This document shows positions 8,622-17,456 of a stretch of 64,000 bases of DNA, piece after piece. Origin of the DNA: Streptomyces violaceusniger Tu 4113 (lineage in GTDB: Bacteria > Actinomycetota > Actinomycetes > Streptomycetales > Streptomycetaceae); NCBI RefSeq assembly GCF_000147815.2, contig NC_015957.1, positions 6,758,001 to 6,822,000 of the forward strand, given 5' to 3'. The translations under genes were made by a program, and so were the position numbers. How positions within the stretch are numbered: position 1 is the stretch's first letter; each line of letters begins with the position of its first letter. The notes below the pieces were generated by a model, which had not been told where the DNA came from, did no database searches, and saw only the letters and a program-made list of their open reading frames with translations.

Positions 8622-8625
8622 GCCG

Positions 8626-9849
8626 GTGGGCGACACGGTGCCCGACGATGCGGTGACGCATGTGCTCGGGATCGATTCGGGCGGTTCCGGCGTACGGGTG
8701 GCGGTGGCACGCGCGGACGCTCCCGGCGTACGGGGTGCGGGGGCCCGCGCAGACGCTCCCGGCGGCTCCGCGGAGCAGCCACCGGCCTGGTCCTCGCCAC
8801 CGGCTTGGTTTTCACCACTGACCTGGTCCTCGTCCACGCCCGCCGCCGTCGGCGACCGGGGCATCGACGCGGAGAGCCTGCTGGCGCGGGTCCTGCCCGC
8901 CGCCCGGGAGCTGCTGCGCGAGGCCGGGGCCCGGCGCCTCGGCGCGGTCTGTGTCGGCGCGGCGGGCATGGCCACACTCGGCGACGATCTGCGCGCCAGG
9001 CTTCCGGACGCGCTGGCCGACGTCTTCGGCGTACGGCGACTCGCCCTGGCGGCCGACGCGGTGACCGCGTACGCCGGGGCCTTGGGACAGCGTCCCGGCG
9101 CGGTGGTCGCGGCGGGGACGGGCCTGATCGCGCTGGGCGCGGTGCCCGAGGGCTTCGTCGGTGGGCTGGGCGGTACGGACGGCGAGTCTGCCGCGGACGG
9201 CGTGTCCCGTACGGGCGGCCTGCGCGATGCGTACGGCGTATCCGGTACGGACGCCACGGCCACGGACGCCACGGCCACGGACGGCGACACCCGCCGGGCC
9301 ACCGGCGGCTGGCGGCGCGCCGACGGCTGGGGTCATCTGCTGGGAGACTGCGGCGGCGGTGCGTGGATCGGCCGGGCGGGCCTGGAGGCGGCCATGCGCG
9401 CGTACGACGGACGCGAGGGCGGCTCGAAGCCGCTGCTGGCCCGCCTGGAAGCCGTGTTCGGCCCCGCGACCGGGCTGCCGGGACGGCTGTACCCGCGCCC
9501 GGACCGCCCCGCCGTCCTGGCCTCGTTCGCCCCCGAGGTGGGCCGGTGCGCCGGTGAGGATCCGGTCGCGGAGGCGATTCTGCGGGCGGCCGCCCGCCAT
9601 ATCGCCGAGGCCGCGGAGGCGGTCTGCCCCCGGCTGGAGTCGAGCGAGGTGGCGCTCACCGGCGGGCTGTTCCGCATGGGGGCGCCGCTGCTGACGCCCG
9701 TGCGCGAGGAGCTGGCGGCGCGGCTGCCCCGGGTCCGGGTCACGGAGGCGGCCGGGGATCCGCTGGACGGGGCGCTGTGCGTCGCGGCGGCGCTGGCGGC
9801 GGACCGACTGCGGCTGCCCCGGGACCCGGCGCTGCTCAGCATCGTCTGA
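8626..9849 (+). CDS. BadF/BadG-type ATPase, N-acetylglucosamine kinase-like
   Basis: A 407-residue sugar kinase of the ASKHA fold. The phosphate-1 loop is GIDSGGSGVRVAVARA (near residue 14), the phosphate-2 loop AAGTGLIALGAVPEG, the substrate/metal region GWGHLLGDCGGGAWIGRAGL, and the adenosine loop ALTGGLFRMGAPLL. This is the family that includes GlcNAc/glucosamine kinases. Two low-complexity insertions enlarge it: residues about 28-70 (repeated ADAPG, PAWSSP) and about 180-225 (TDATATDATATD, from 12-bp DNA repeats). Both are absent from typical ~320-residue kinases, yet the core motifs are intact. The start at GTG 8626 is uncertain; GTG 8638 is an alternative. A GlcNAc role fits the dre-like sites elsewhere in the window, but this gene shows no dre of its own. 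Confidence 0.82.
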   Translation: MGDTVPDDAVTHVLGIDSGGSGVRVAVARADAPGVRGAGARADAPGGSAEQPPAWSSPPAWFSPLTWSSSTPAAVGDRGIDAESLLARVLPAARELLREAGARRLGAVCVGAAGMATLGDDLRARLPDALADVFGVRRLALAADAVTAYAGALGQRPGAVVAAGTGLIALGAVPEGFVGGLGGTDGESAADGVSRTGGLRDAYGVSGTDATATDATATDGDTRRATGGWRRADGWGHLLGDCGGGAWIGRAGLEAAMRAYDGREGGSKPLLARLEAVFGPATGLPGRLYPRPDRPAVLASFAPEVGRCAGEDPVAEAILRAAARHIAEAAEAVCPRLESSEVALTGGLFRMGAPLLTPVREELAARLPRVRVTEAAGDPLDGALCVAAALAADRLRLPRDPALLSIV

Positions 9850-10111
9850 GCGACGCCCCGGGCAGGCACGACGCAGGGCCTCCGATGCAGGGCCCCAACC
9901 CGTAGCCACGGGTGTCCCATATGGGCGCTCAGCAGGGGCGCCCGGTATGGGATTCCATGACCGGCAATTCCGGACACATGGTCGATTCTTCGAGCAAGTA
10001 TGGCCGCTGAGCGCACATCACCACACAACACCAGTCGACAAAGTGGGACAGATACTCCCAGTCACACCCTCCCGAACAGCCGAACCCATCGAGCGACTAA
10101 CATGCGGCGCC

Positions 10112-11110
10112 ATGAGTTCCCCCACAGGGCCCGCGTCCGGCCTGCCTGTACGAATGCCGCGTCCCCGCCAGTCCGGACGGCACCGCCGACCGGAGGCCGC
10201 CGCCGCGCCTCTCGGCGCGCCTCCGCTGGTGCTGGCCATCCCGGGTGCCCCGAGTGACGGTGCCCGACGCCTTGCCGAGGACCTGGTGAGCATCGCCCGC
10301 TCCGAGATGCCGGGGCTCGACGCTCAGATCGGTTTCCTGGACGGGGACGGACAGGAGTACCCGCAGCTCGAGCCCGTGCTCACCCGCGCTGCCCAGGAGA
10401 ACCCCGAGCGTCTGCGACAGGCGGCCGAGGCCGCCAAGGCCCTCGCCGACGAGGCGGCGGAGGCGATCGCCGCGGCCGAGGCCGCGGGCGAGGTCGTCGA
10501 CGAGGTCCCGCCCGTCCCCAGGGTCCCTACGGACGGTCCGGCGGCCGTCGTGGTCCCGTTGCTCGCGGGCCCGGACAGCGCACAGCTGCGCCGGATACGC
10601 CAGGCCGTGATGAGCAGCGGCTCGGCGGCCGAACTCACCGACGTCCTCGGCCCCCATCCGCTGCTCGCCGAGGCCCTGCACGTGCGTCTGTCGGAGGCGG
10701 GCCTGGCCCGCGCCGACCGCGCCCGTCTCTTCACGGTCGCGACCGCCGCGGACGGCATCATCCTCGCCACGGTCGGCGGCGAGGAGGCGGCCCAGGCCGG
10801 TGGCATCACCGGCATGCTGCTCTCCGCGCGCCTCGCGGTGCCGGTGATGGCGGCCGCGCTGGACGTGGACGGGGCCGTCCTCCGCGTCGCCGAGCAGCTG
10901 CGCTCGGCCGGCTCCGCCCGGCTCGCCCTCGCGCCGTACCTCATCGGCCCGGAGGTCTCCGCCGAGCTGATCTCGGCGGCCGCCGAGGAGGCGGGCTGCG
11001 CGGCGGCCGAGGCGCTGGGCGACTACCCGGCCGTGGGCAAGCTGGTGATGGCGAAGTACGCGGCGGCGCTGGGCATCACGCTGCAGCAGGCGTCACCGGC
11101 GATGCGCTGA
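10112..11110 (+). CDS. Sirohydrochlorin chelatase-like (CbiX-family) protein
   Basis: A 332-residue cytoplasmic protein with the duplicated CbiX architecture. It has an N-terminal half (PPLVLAIPGAPSDGARRLAEDL; AVVVPLLAGPDSAQLRRIRQAV) and a C-terminal half (GIILATVGGEEAAQAGGITG; RLALAPYLIGPE). CbiX/SirB enzymes insert cobalt or iron into sirohydrochlorin for cobalamin or siroheme. The expected metal-binding histidines (HGS...H) are not visible at the usual places: the first strand reads AIPGAP where chelatases have HGS. Catalysis is thus doubtful, and a divergent or regulatory paralogue is possible. A 50-residue Ala/Glu-rich helix (about 95-135) separates the halves. ATG 10112 was chosen because upstream in-frame sequence has no family resemblance. 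A strong terminator follows at 11172. Confidence 0.72.
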   Translation: MSSPTGPASGLPVRMPRPRQSGRHRRPEAAAAPLGAPPLVLAIPGAPSDGARRLAEDLVSIARSEMPGLDAQIGFLDGDGQEYPQLEPVLTRAAQENPERLRQAAEAAKALADEAAEAIAAAEAAGEVVDEVPPVPRVPTDGPAAVVVPLLAGPDSAQLRRIRQAVMSSGSAAELTDVLGPHPLLAEALHVRLSEAGLARADRARLFTVATAADGIILATVGGEEAAQAGGITGMLLSARLAVPVMAAALDVDGAVLRVAEQLRSAGSARLALAPYLIGPEVSAELISAAAEEAGCAAAEALGDYPAVGKLVMAKYAAALGITLQQASPAMR

Positions 11111-11171
11111 CACAACGCACGACGAACCAACGCACGACGGAGCAAGGCACTACGGAGCAAGGCACGAGAAA

Positions 11172-11206
11172 GCGGGGGCGGTGACCGTCAAGGTCACCGC
11201 CCCGCT
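11172..11206. terminator. Rho-independent-type hairpin
   Basis: A near-perfect 15-bp stem with arms GCGGGGGCGGTGACC and GGTCACCGCCCCGCT and loop GTCAA, between the convergent CbiX-like and lactonase genes. It can serve both. It is preceded (11112-11170) by degenerate GCACGACGGAGCAAG repeats. Confidence 0.85.
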
Positions 11207-11230
11207 CGTGTCCTGTCCGCCCGGCGAACG

Positions 11231-12265
11231 TCAGCCGAAGACCACGCAGGACGCCGCCGGGGCCGGGACCGAACCGCCTCGACGCGGCACCCTCGTCGAG
11301 GGGTCGATGTCGAACCAGGTGACATCGCCCGAGCGCTCATTGGACACATAGAGCCGGCGTCCCGACGGGTCGAGCGTCAGATCGCGGGGCCAGTGGCCGC
11401 CACAGGGAGTGGTGGTGACCAGCTCCATGCGGTCGCCGGGCGCGTCGAGGGCGAGCGTCGCGATGCTGTCGTGACCGCGGTTGACGGCCCATACGAAGCG
11501 GCCGTCACCGGAGACCACGAGCTCGGCGGGGTAGGTCTCGACGTCCGTACCGTCGGGGACCAGCCGGGTCTCGCCCAGCGGTTCGAGAACGCCGGACGCC
11601 GCGTCCCAGCGGCAGGCCGTGATCGTCGGATCGAGCTCGTTGATGACATACACGCGGTCGCCACGCGGATGGAACGCCAGATGGCGCGGACCGCTCCCCG
11701 GGCGCAGCCGGACCTCGTGATGCGGACTCGGCCCGGGCAGCGCGTACACCTGGACCGCGTCGATCCCCAGGTCGACGGCGAGCAGCCAGCCACCCGACGG
11801 ATCGGGCGCCACCGCATGGGCATGCGGTCCCTCCTGCCGCTCCGGATGCGGTCCACTGCCCTCGTGCCGCAACACGGCCACCGGCTCCCCGAGCCGGCCG
11901 TCCTCCAGCACCGGCAGCGCGCTGACGCTGCCGGAACCGTAGTTGGCCGTCAGCAGCCGCCCGCCGGCGAGCGCGAGATGGGTGGGCCCCGCGCCCCGCA
12001 CCGGCACGGGCTCACCGAGCAGCGCGGGCGGATCCTGCGTGACATCCAGCGCGGCGGCCGCCCCCTCCTCGGTCTCGCTCACGGCGTACAGCACGCGCCC
12101 GCCGGGGGCGAGCACCAGATAGGACGGGTTGACGACCGCATCCGTGGAGCTCCGGATCCGCAGCGCACCCGTCTCGTCGTCGACATCCGCGACGGTGACC
12201 CCGGCACCGCCCGCCACAGTGAAGGACCCGATATACGCCCGCAGCCCGTTCCCACTCACGCCCAC
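11231..12265 (-). CDS. Lactonase family beta-propeller (6-phosphogluconolactonase-like)
   Basis: A 344-residue seven-bladed propeller of the YbhE/Pgl lactonase family. It hydrolyses 6-phosphogluconolactone or related sugar lactones in the pentose phosphate route. Recognisable blade motifs include AYIGSFTVAGG at the start, PSYLVLAPGGRVLYAVSE, PHAHAVAPDPSGGWLLAVDLGID (putative active-site region), GPRHLAFHPRGDRVYVINEL, and HWPRDLTLDPSGRRLYVSNERSGDVTWFDID near the end. GTG 12265 has GGAAGGG behind it. It is divergent from the HAD phosphatase gene, and between them lies a dre-like palindrome, so control by a DasR/GntR-type sugar sensor is likely but unproven. Confidence 0.88.
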   Translation of the reverse strand: MGVSGNGLRAYIGSFTVAGGAGVTVADVDDETGALRIRSSTDAVVNPSYLVLAPGGRVLYAVSETEEGAAAALDVTQDPPALLGEPVPVRGAGPTHLALAGGRLLTANYGSGSVSALPVLEDGRLGEPVAVLRHEGSGPHPERQEGPHAHAVAPDPSGGWLLAVDLGIDAVQVYALPGPSPHHEVRLRPGSGPRHLAFHPRGDRVYVINELDPTITACRWDAASGVLEPLGETRLVPDGTDVETYPAELVVSGDGRFVWAVNRGHDSIATLALDAPGDRMELVTTTPCGGHWPRDLTLDPSGRRLYVSNERSGDVTWFDIDPSTRVPRRGGSVPAPAASCVVFG

Positions 12266-12324
12266 CGCACTACCCTTCCGCCGACTCCGGTTCCGTTACC
12301 CGCTCGGCGCCGACGGTAACAGAG

Positions 12325-12336
12325 CGGTCTAGACCA
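12325..12336. promoter_or_regulatory. Candidate DasR-responsive element (dre)
   Basis: The perfect palindrome GGTCTAGACC (12326-12335) extends to CGGTCTAGACCA, 11 of 12 matches to the dre/chitinase-promoter core TGGTCTAGACCA. It lies 60 bp upstream of the lactonase and 84 bp upstream of the divergent HAD gene. DasR is the GntR-family N-acetylglucosamine regulator of Streptomyces; binding here is inference. Confidence 0.65.
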
Positions 12337-12419
12337 ACACGCCGTCATCTCTCGCTCGCGCCGGGCCCCGGAGGCTCCCCCGCGAGCACCGCGGGCCGGA
12401 CTCTTGGCATGCTGTCCCC

Positions 12420-13100
12420 ATGAACACCATGCCCGCCGTGATCTTCGACCTGGACGGCACTCTCGTGGACAGCGAGCCCCTCTACTACGAGGCGGGGCGG
12501 CGGACCCTCGAGCGGTATGGGATCAGCGGCTTCGGCTGGGAGGAGCACGCGCAGTTCATCGGGATCGGCACCAGGGAGACCTTGGAGACGCTGCGCGACC
12601 GGTATCGCATCGAGGCGCCCGTGGAGGAGCTGCTCGCCGTCAAGAGCCGGCACTATCTGGAGCTGGCCGCGGCGACCGAGGCGTTTCCCGCGATGCGCGC
12701 GTTCGTGGAGCGGCTGAGGGCCGCCGGGCATCCGTTGGTCGTGGCCTCCGGTTCGTCCCGTTCGGCGATCGAGACCGCGCTCAAGGCCACGGGGCTGGAC
12801 GCGCTGCTGCCCGTCTATGTGTCCGCGGAGGATGTGGGCCGCGGTAAGCCGGAGCCGGATGTGTTTCTGGCTGCCGCGCGACTGCTGTCCGTCGATCCGG
12901 GGCGGTGTGTGGTGGTCGAGGACGCCGGCCCCGGGGTGGAGGCGGCACGGCGGGCCGGGATGGGCTGTATCGCCGTTCCGTACGTGGCCGGGCCGTCGCC
13001 GGACGGTGAGCCGTTCGCCTCCGCCGGGCTGCTCTTCCGGGGCGGGCAGCCGGAGTTCGACGCCGAGCGGGCCTACGAGTGGGTCGCGGCCCACGGTTGA
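12420..13100 (+). CDS. HAD-family hydrolase (beta-phosphoglucomutase-like)
   Basis: A 226-residue haloacid-dehalogenase phosphatase, subfamily with the small helical cap after motif I. Motif I is IFDLDGTLVDSEPLYYEA (nucleophile Asp10, acid/base Asp12). Motif II is VVASGSSRSAIETALKATGL, the motif III Lys is in GRGKPEPDVFLAAARLL, and motif IV is CVVVEDAGPGVEAARRAGM. It probably dephosphorylates or isomerises a small sugar phosphate; the specificity is open. ATG 12420 begins right at the family's N-terminus. It faces the lactonase gene across a shared promoter region with a dre-like site, which suggests linked sugar-phosphate metabolism. Confidence 0.9.
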   Translation: MNTMPAVIFDLDGTLVDSEPLYYEAGRRTLERYGISGFGWEEHAQFIGIGTRETLETLRDRYRIEAPVEELLAVKSRHYLELAAATEAFPAMRAFVERLRAAGHPLVVASGSSRSAIETALKATGLDALLPVYVSAEDVGRGKPEPDVFLAAARLLSVDPGRCVVVEDAGPGVEAARRAGMGCIAVPYVAGPSPDGEPFASAGLLFRGGQPEFDAERAYEWVAAHG

Positions 13101-13166
13101 GGCCGTGAGACCATGCGTCGCATGCCCGGATATTCATGGGCATGTCGTAGGAGAGACGGAGGGCGT

Positions 13167-14108
13167 ATGGAAAGACGTGGGGGTATGGCGATCCGCCGTT
13201 GGGGGACGGCGGTCATCGCCTCGGCGGCGGCCTTGACGGTCGCCGTACCGGCGAACGCGGCCCAGGCCACCGAGGCCAGGAGCGGCCCGACGGAGGTCAG
13301 TGCCAAGGGCGCGTATCTGCTGGACAACAACACCAACAAGGAGCTGTGGGCCAAGGCGGCCGACACCAAGCGGCCGATGGCGAGCACCACCAAGCTCATG
13401 ACGGCGGTCGTGGTGCTGGACACCCGGGGGCTCGAACTCGGCAAGAAGGTCACCGTCAAGCAGTCGTACATCGACTACACCGCCCGCGTCGGCGGTAGCA
13501 AGGCGGACCTGCAGAAGGGGGACAAGCTCACCGTCAAGCAGTTGCTGTACGGCCTGCTGCTGCCGTCCGGCTGCGACGCGGCCATGGCGCTCGCGGACAC
13601 GTTCGGCACCGGTGACACCACCGCCAAGCGCACCAAGTCTTTCATCGCGCAGATGAACAAGAAGGCGTCCGCGCTGGGGATGACCAAATCCCACTACGAC
13701 ACCTTCGACGGCATCTCGGAGGGCGGACAGAACTACACCACGCCCCGCGACATGGCCAAGCTGGCCAGGCACGCGCTGGGCAACTCCACCCTCGGCACGG
13801 TCGTCAAGTCGGTCGACACCATCCAGAAGGCCCCGGCCGCCAACGGCAGGACCAGGACGTACTACTGGAACAACACCAACAGACTGCTGGGCTCGTACAG
13901 CGGCGCGATCGGCATCAAGACGGGCACCGGCACCGCGCCCGGCAGGTGTCTCGTCTTCGCCGCGAAGCGTGACGGACGCACCGTCGTGGGCGTGATCCTC
14001 AACGCCCCCAAGCGCTACCCGGACGCGAAGAAGATGCTCGACTGGGCCTTCCGGTCCCACACCAAGGTGACCTGGCGCCAGCTACCCAAGGGCACACCGC
14101 AGGACTGA
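13167..14108 (+). CDS. D-alanyl-D-alanine carboxypeptidase (PBP5-like, S11 family)
   Basis: A 313-residue secreted serine peptidase that trims the terminal D-Ala of peptidoglycan stems. The signal peptide covers about residues 1-33 (cut near PANAAQA). The three penicillin-binding motifs are intact: STTK at 73-76, SGC at 134-136 and KTG at 251-253. The third motif sits in IGIKTGTGTAPG. Residues after it complete the S11 fold (RTVVGVILNAPKRYPDAKKMLDWAF), and there is no C-terminal membrane anchor domain. ATG 13167 has GGAGGG close behind it; ATG 13185 is an alternative start. It is single, ending at a perfect hairpin terminator. A second, unrelated-family D-Ala-D-Ala peptidase lies 2 kb away at 15998. 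Confidence 0.93.
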   Translation: MERRGGMAIRRWGTAVIASAAALTVAVPANAAQATEARSGPTEVSAKGAYLLDNNTNKELWAKAADTKRPMASTTKLMTAVVVLDTRGLELGKKVTVKQSYIDYTARVGGSKADLQKGDKLTVKQLLYGLLLPSGCDAAMALADTFGTGDTTAKRTKSFIAQMNKKASALGMTKSHYDTFDGISEGGQNYTTPRDMAKLARHALGNSTLGTVVKSVDTIQKAPAANGRTRTYYWNNTNRLLGSYSGAIGIKTGTGTAPGRCLVFAAKRDGRTVVGVILNAPKRYPDAKKMLDWAFRSHTKVTWRQLPKGTPQD

Positions 14109-14170
14109 TCGCAGGACTGATTCCAGGACAGATCGCAAGAGTGATCCACGGCCCGCTTTCCACGCGGGCG

Positions 14171-14204
14171 GTGCCCCGGCCGGATGGCCATCCGGCCGGG
14201 GCAC
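14171..14204. terminator. 34-bp perfect palindrome, bidirectional terminator
   Basis: A continuous self-complementary sequence starting GTGCCCCGGCCGGATGG and followed by its exact complement, between the convergent S11 peptidase and DUF1996 genes. Confidence 0.85.
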
Positions 14205-14222
14205 CGGGCCGTAGGGCGACGG

Positions 14223-15680
14223 TCAGCCGCACTTACGCCCGGTGTTGATGCACTTCACGGCCTTCTTCATCAGCGAGTTGGACATCACGTTGATGAAGTC
14301 GCCGTGGTCGGTCACCGGCTTGTGCAGTTGCTCGGGGAAGCTGTCGACCGCGAAGAGCGAGCCGGGCGCCACCTTGTAGGTGATCCGCTGGATCAGCTGC
14401 GGGATGGCCTTGAACCCCTTGGCACACGCGCCCTTGGCGTCCGCGAAGGCCACATGGGTGCGGTGGTTCGCGCTGTCGGCGTTCTTGCCGTCCCAGCAGC
14501 TCTGGAACTTGAAGGTACGGACCACCTTGCTGCCCTTCGGGCACAGCGGGTACTTGTCCTTGAGCTGCCGGTTCTCGAATCCGGTGCAGCTCCACGAGGC
14601 GTTGGCATTGGCCGTGCCGTTGGTGAACGCCTTGGCGTCACCGGTGATGATGCGCAGGAACTTGGGCATCTCGACGACCTTGGACACCGCGCTGCCACGG
14701 AAGCTGATCGACGCGGTCTCCGGGCGCAGAATCCGGCCCACATTGCCCTCGGTGCCGCCGCCGGGCTGGTCGGCGTCGGCCTCCTTCGTCCCGTCCTGCT
14801 GCCGCAGGACCGGCCAGTAGTGGGTGGAGCGGTCACCGTTGGTGCAGGTGGTCCCGGCGGCGGCGAGGCCGTCGTTGGTGGAGAAGGCGTCGGTGTCGCG
14901 GTTGCCGACGTAGTCGTGCATATGGTGGGCGCCGTTGCTCACACCGGGGGCGACGATCACGTTGTCCGAGTTGAAGTGCTTGTTCTCATTGCGGCCGCAG
15001 CGCGATGAGAAGGTGCCTCGGGAGGCGTTGCCCCGCGTACGGGGGTTCTTGACGTTCGGCCGCACCCTGCGGATGTCCACGAAGTCCGCCTTCACCGGGC
15101 CGGACTGTGCCTGGCCACCCGCCTGCGGAGCGGCGGGGGCGGCCGTTCCCGCGGCGGGGGTGGCGCCCGCCGGTGCGGAGGTGGCGCCTGCCGGTGCGGC
15201 GGTGGCGCCTGCCGGTGCGGCGGCCGGGGCCGCTTGCTGCACGGTGCAGGACGCCAGCGTGTCCAGGCCGGACGGGCGGCTCGCCACGCGGCCGATCTCG
15301 TTCCCGATGCGGTTCAGCGCGCCACGCCGCTGGGCGCTCAGCGGCTCCAGCACCCGGGTGCGCACCCAGTCCTGGTCGGCGCTCGCGCCGCGCGCGGCCA
15401 ACTGCTGGTAGGCGTCGGCGACCTGGCTGTCCATGGTCGCCAGTTCCTTGTCCACGGTGGGCCGCGCCTGCTGCGGCACGCTCGACAGCCGGGTCGCGGC
15501 ATCAGGACACTTGACGGTCATCGCCGCCCGCGCCGGCGCCTGCTGCCCGGCCGATCGGCGGGCGGCGGAAGCGTCGTTGTCGGTCATCAGGAGCGCCCCG
15601 CCGCCCACGGCCAGTGCGGTCACTCCGACCACGGTCAGCCCGATGACCCTGGATCGCTTGTGTCTCTTCTTGTTCCTCAT
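14223..15680 (-). CDS. Secreted DUF1996 domain protein
   Basis: A 485-residue exported protein. A basic N-terminus (MRNKKRHKRSRVIG) and hydrophobic stretch to about residue 28 form a signal sequence. Residues about 45-140 are a helical region with conserved tryptophan. A Pro/Ala/Gly-rich linker with three APAGAT-type units follows. The DUF1996 domain occupies roughly 200-485, recognisable by NVIVAPGVSNGAHHMHDYVGN, GDRSTHYWPVL, SSWSCTGF and CWDGKNADSANHRTHVAF, whose conserved His/Asp and Cys residues suggest a metal- or carbohydrate-binding fold. DUF1996 proteins are common Streptomyces and fungal exoproteins of unknown activity. ATG 15680 follows GAGGGG; an in-frame extension to 15737 lacks a signal-peptide look. 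Confidence 0.87.
   Translation of the reverse strand: MRNKKRHKRSRVIGLTVVGVTALAVGGGALLMTDNDASAARRSAGQQAPARAAMTVKCPDAATRLSSVPQQARPTVDKELATMDSQVADAYQQLAARGASADQDWVRTRVLEPLSAQRRGALNRIGNEIGRVASRPSGLDTLASCTVQQAAPAAAPAGATAAPAGATSAPAGATPAAGTAAPAAPQAGGQAQSGPVKADFVDIRRVRPNVKNPRTRGNASRGTFSSRCGRNENKHFNSDNVIVAPGVSNGAHHMHDYVGNRDTDAFSTNDGLAAAGTTCTNGDRSTHYWPVLRQQDGTKEADADQPGGGTEGNVGRILRPETASISFRGSAVSKVVEMPKFLRIITGDAKAFTNGTANANASWSCTGFENRQLKDKYPLCPKGSKVVRTFKFQSCWDGKNADSANHRTHVAFADAKGACAKGFKAIPQLIQRITYKVAPGSLFAVDSFPEQLHKPVTDHGDFINVMSNSLMKKAVKCINTGRKCG
15162..15230. repeat. 21-bp tandem repeats coding the DUF1996 linker
   Basis: Three near-identical units built on GGCGCCTGCCGGTGCGG encode APAGATA-type heptads in the linker of the DUF1996 protein. 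The length is a multiple of three, so expansion keeps frame. Confidence 0.8.
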
Positions 15681-15997
15681 CCTTCGCCCCTCATCGGCAG
15701 TCTTCATACGCCGGGGACGTCTTGCCCTCGGCCACATCGGGCCGCGCCCCCCATCACCCCCGTCCCGGGGGCGGAGGGCACAGCGCGACGCCGATGGATA
15801 CGGACAGCGAGGCGATCGTTCTCAACGGTGGTCGCAACATCTCGTAAATAGCCGGAGGAGTCGGTGTACCGACGGATCTCCCTAGTGGCTTCACCACATG
15901 TCCACCGCCCGGCGGCAGGAAGCTGATCAGTTGCGGTTAAAGTGTTTACTTCGCTGTACCCCCGTTACTCCTTCTACGCGCCCGCGGAGCCCCCCAC

Positions 15998-17347
15998 ATG
16001 TCCAGCGCGAACTCGTCCAGTGGGCGTCATCGCAAAGCCAAGCCCATGAGCCTCGCGGTCCGCCGCGCGTTCATCATCGCCGCCGTCCCGGTCACCGGTG
16101 CGTTGCTGTCCGCTCCCTCGGCGCTCGCCGCCGACAAGAGCACCAAGCCCACCACCGCGACGACCGCCCAGTCCGTGGCCGATAACGGGCTCGACCCCGC
16201 CGAGCAGAAGATCGCGGACAACCTCAACACCCGCGCCCAGAGCCCGAACCTCGGCGACACCTTCAGCGGCATCGTGCTGGACTCCGCGTCCGACAAGGTG
16301 ATCTGGGGGCATGACGCCGACACCGCGCTGATGCCCGCGTCCAACGCCAAGCTGGCCACCGCCACAGCGGCGCTGACGGTGCTCGGCCCCGAGCACCGGT
16401 TCACCACCAAGGTGGTCTACGGCGATGGCACGCTCACCCTCATAGGCGGCGGTGACCGGCTGCTGACCACCGCCGACGTCACCGAGCTCGCCAAGTCCGC
16501 CGCCGCCGGGGTCAAGAGCGCGGGCCTGGGCCCGGTGAAGATCCGTATCGACGACAGCCTCTTCGCCGAGCCGTCCCTGGCCAACGGCTGGAACGACTCG
16601 TACTACGACGACCAGGTCTCGCCGGTGCGCTCCCTGGTGGTGGACGGAAAGCTGTCCGCGGACACCTCCATCGACGCGGGGAAGGTCTTCGCCAAGCAGC
16701 TCGCCGACCAGGGTGTCACCGTCGACGGTGAAGTCACCCGTGGCGCGGCGTCGGCCACGGACGTGCCGGTGGGACAGCATCTGTCCCCGACGCTGGCCGA
16801 GACGGTCAAGAAGATGCTCAAGACGAGCGACAACGAGATCGCCGAAACGATGCTGCGCATGACCGCGATCGCCGCCGGCAAGCCCGCCACCTTCGAGGAC
16901 GGCACGGCCGTGGTGCGGGACGTCCTCAGCCGGCACTACGGCGTCTCGATGGAGAACTTCGAGATCTACGACGGCAGCGGGCTCTCCCGCGCGGACCGCA
17001 TCCCGGCCCGCACCGTCGCGGACATCCTCGATCTGCTCACCGACCCGCGCTACAGCGGCCGGCTGCGCTCCATCGACGAGGGCCTGCCGGTGGCGGGCGA
17101 GGCGGGCAGCACCCTGGGGCCCGAGTGGGGCCGCTTCGACACCGCGGACTCCCAGTGCGCCGTCGGCCAGGTCAAGGCCAAGACGGGCACCCTGACCGGC
17201 GCCATCGCGCTGAGCGGCCTGACGAAGGCGGCGGACGGCCGGTGGAAGGTCTTCTCCTTCATCGAGAACCAGTCCTCCGCCGACCCGGCCGCCACCAAGG
17301 ACACCCTGGACGGCCTCGCCGCCACGGTCAACGGCTGCTGGGCGTAG
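15998..17347 (+). CDS. dacB: D-Ala-D-Ala carboxypeptidase/endopeptidase (PBP4, S13 family)
   Basis: A 449-residue class C penicillin-binding protein that cleaves terminal D-Ala and peptide cross-links in the cell wall. A long N-terminal export signal (RRAFIIAAVPVTGALLSAPSALAA, residues 22-45) precedes the mature enzyme. Catalytic motifs: SNAK at 115-118 (nucleophile Ser115), SDN in LKTSDNEIAETMLR, and KTG in QVKAKTGTLTGAIALSG. The domain between the first and second motifs (about 140-280) is the S13-specific insertion. The start at ATG 15998 is followed by a Ser-rich stretch and a second ATG at 16046. It is transcribed alone and ends before the hairpin at 17421. Confidence 0.93.
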   Translation: MSSANSSSGRHRKAKPMSLAVRRAFIIAAVPVTGALLSAPSALAADKSTKPTTATTAQSVADNGLDPAEQKIADNLNTRAQSPNLGDTFSGIVLDSASDKVIWGHDADTALMPASNAKLATATAALTVLGPEHRFTTKVVYGDGTLTLIGGGDRLLTTADVTELAKSAAAGVKSAGLGPVKIRIDDSLFAEPSLANGWNDSYYDDQVSPVRSLVVDGKLSADTSIDAGKVFAKQLADQGVTVDGEVTRGAASATDVPVGQHLSPTLAETVKKMLKTSDNEIAETMLRMTAIAAGKPATFEDGTAVVRDVLSRHYGVSMENFEIYDGSGLSRADRIPARTVADILDLLTDPRYSGRLRSIDEGLPVAGEAGSTLGPEWGRFDTADSQCAVGQVKAKTGTLTGAIALSGLTKAADGRWKVFSFIENQSSADPAATKDTLDGLAATVNGCWA

Positions 17348-17420
17348 CCCCGGCCCCTACGGAGCCGTAGCCCCGGGCCCTACGGGGCGTACCGCTCGGG
17401 TCGCTGCCCGACCCCCGTTG

Positions 17421-17448
17421 CCTCCGGCACGCTCACACGTGCCGGAGG
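17421..17448. terminator. Bidirectional hairpin terminator
   Basis: A perfect 10-bp stem CCTCCGGCAC/GTGCCGGAGG around loop GCTCACAC, between the convergent dacB and EF-hand genes. Confidence 0.85.
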
Positions 17449-17456
17449 CAGCAGTG

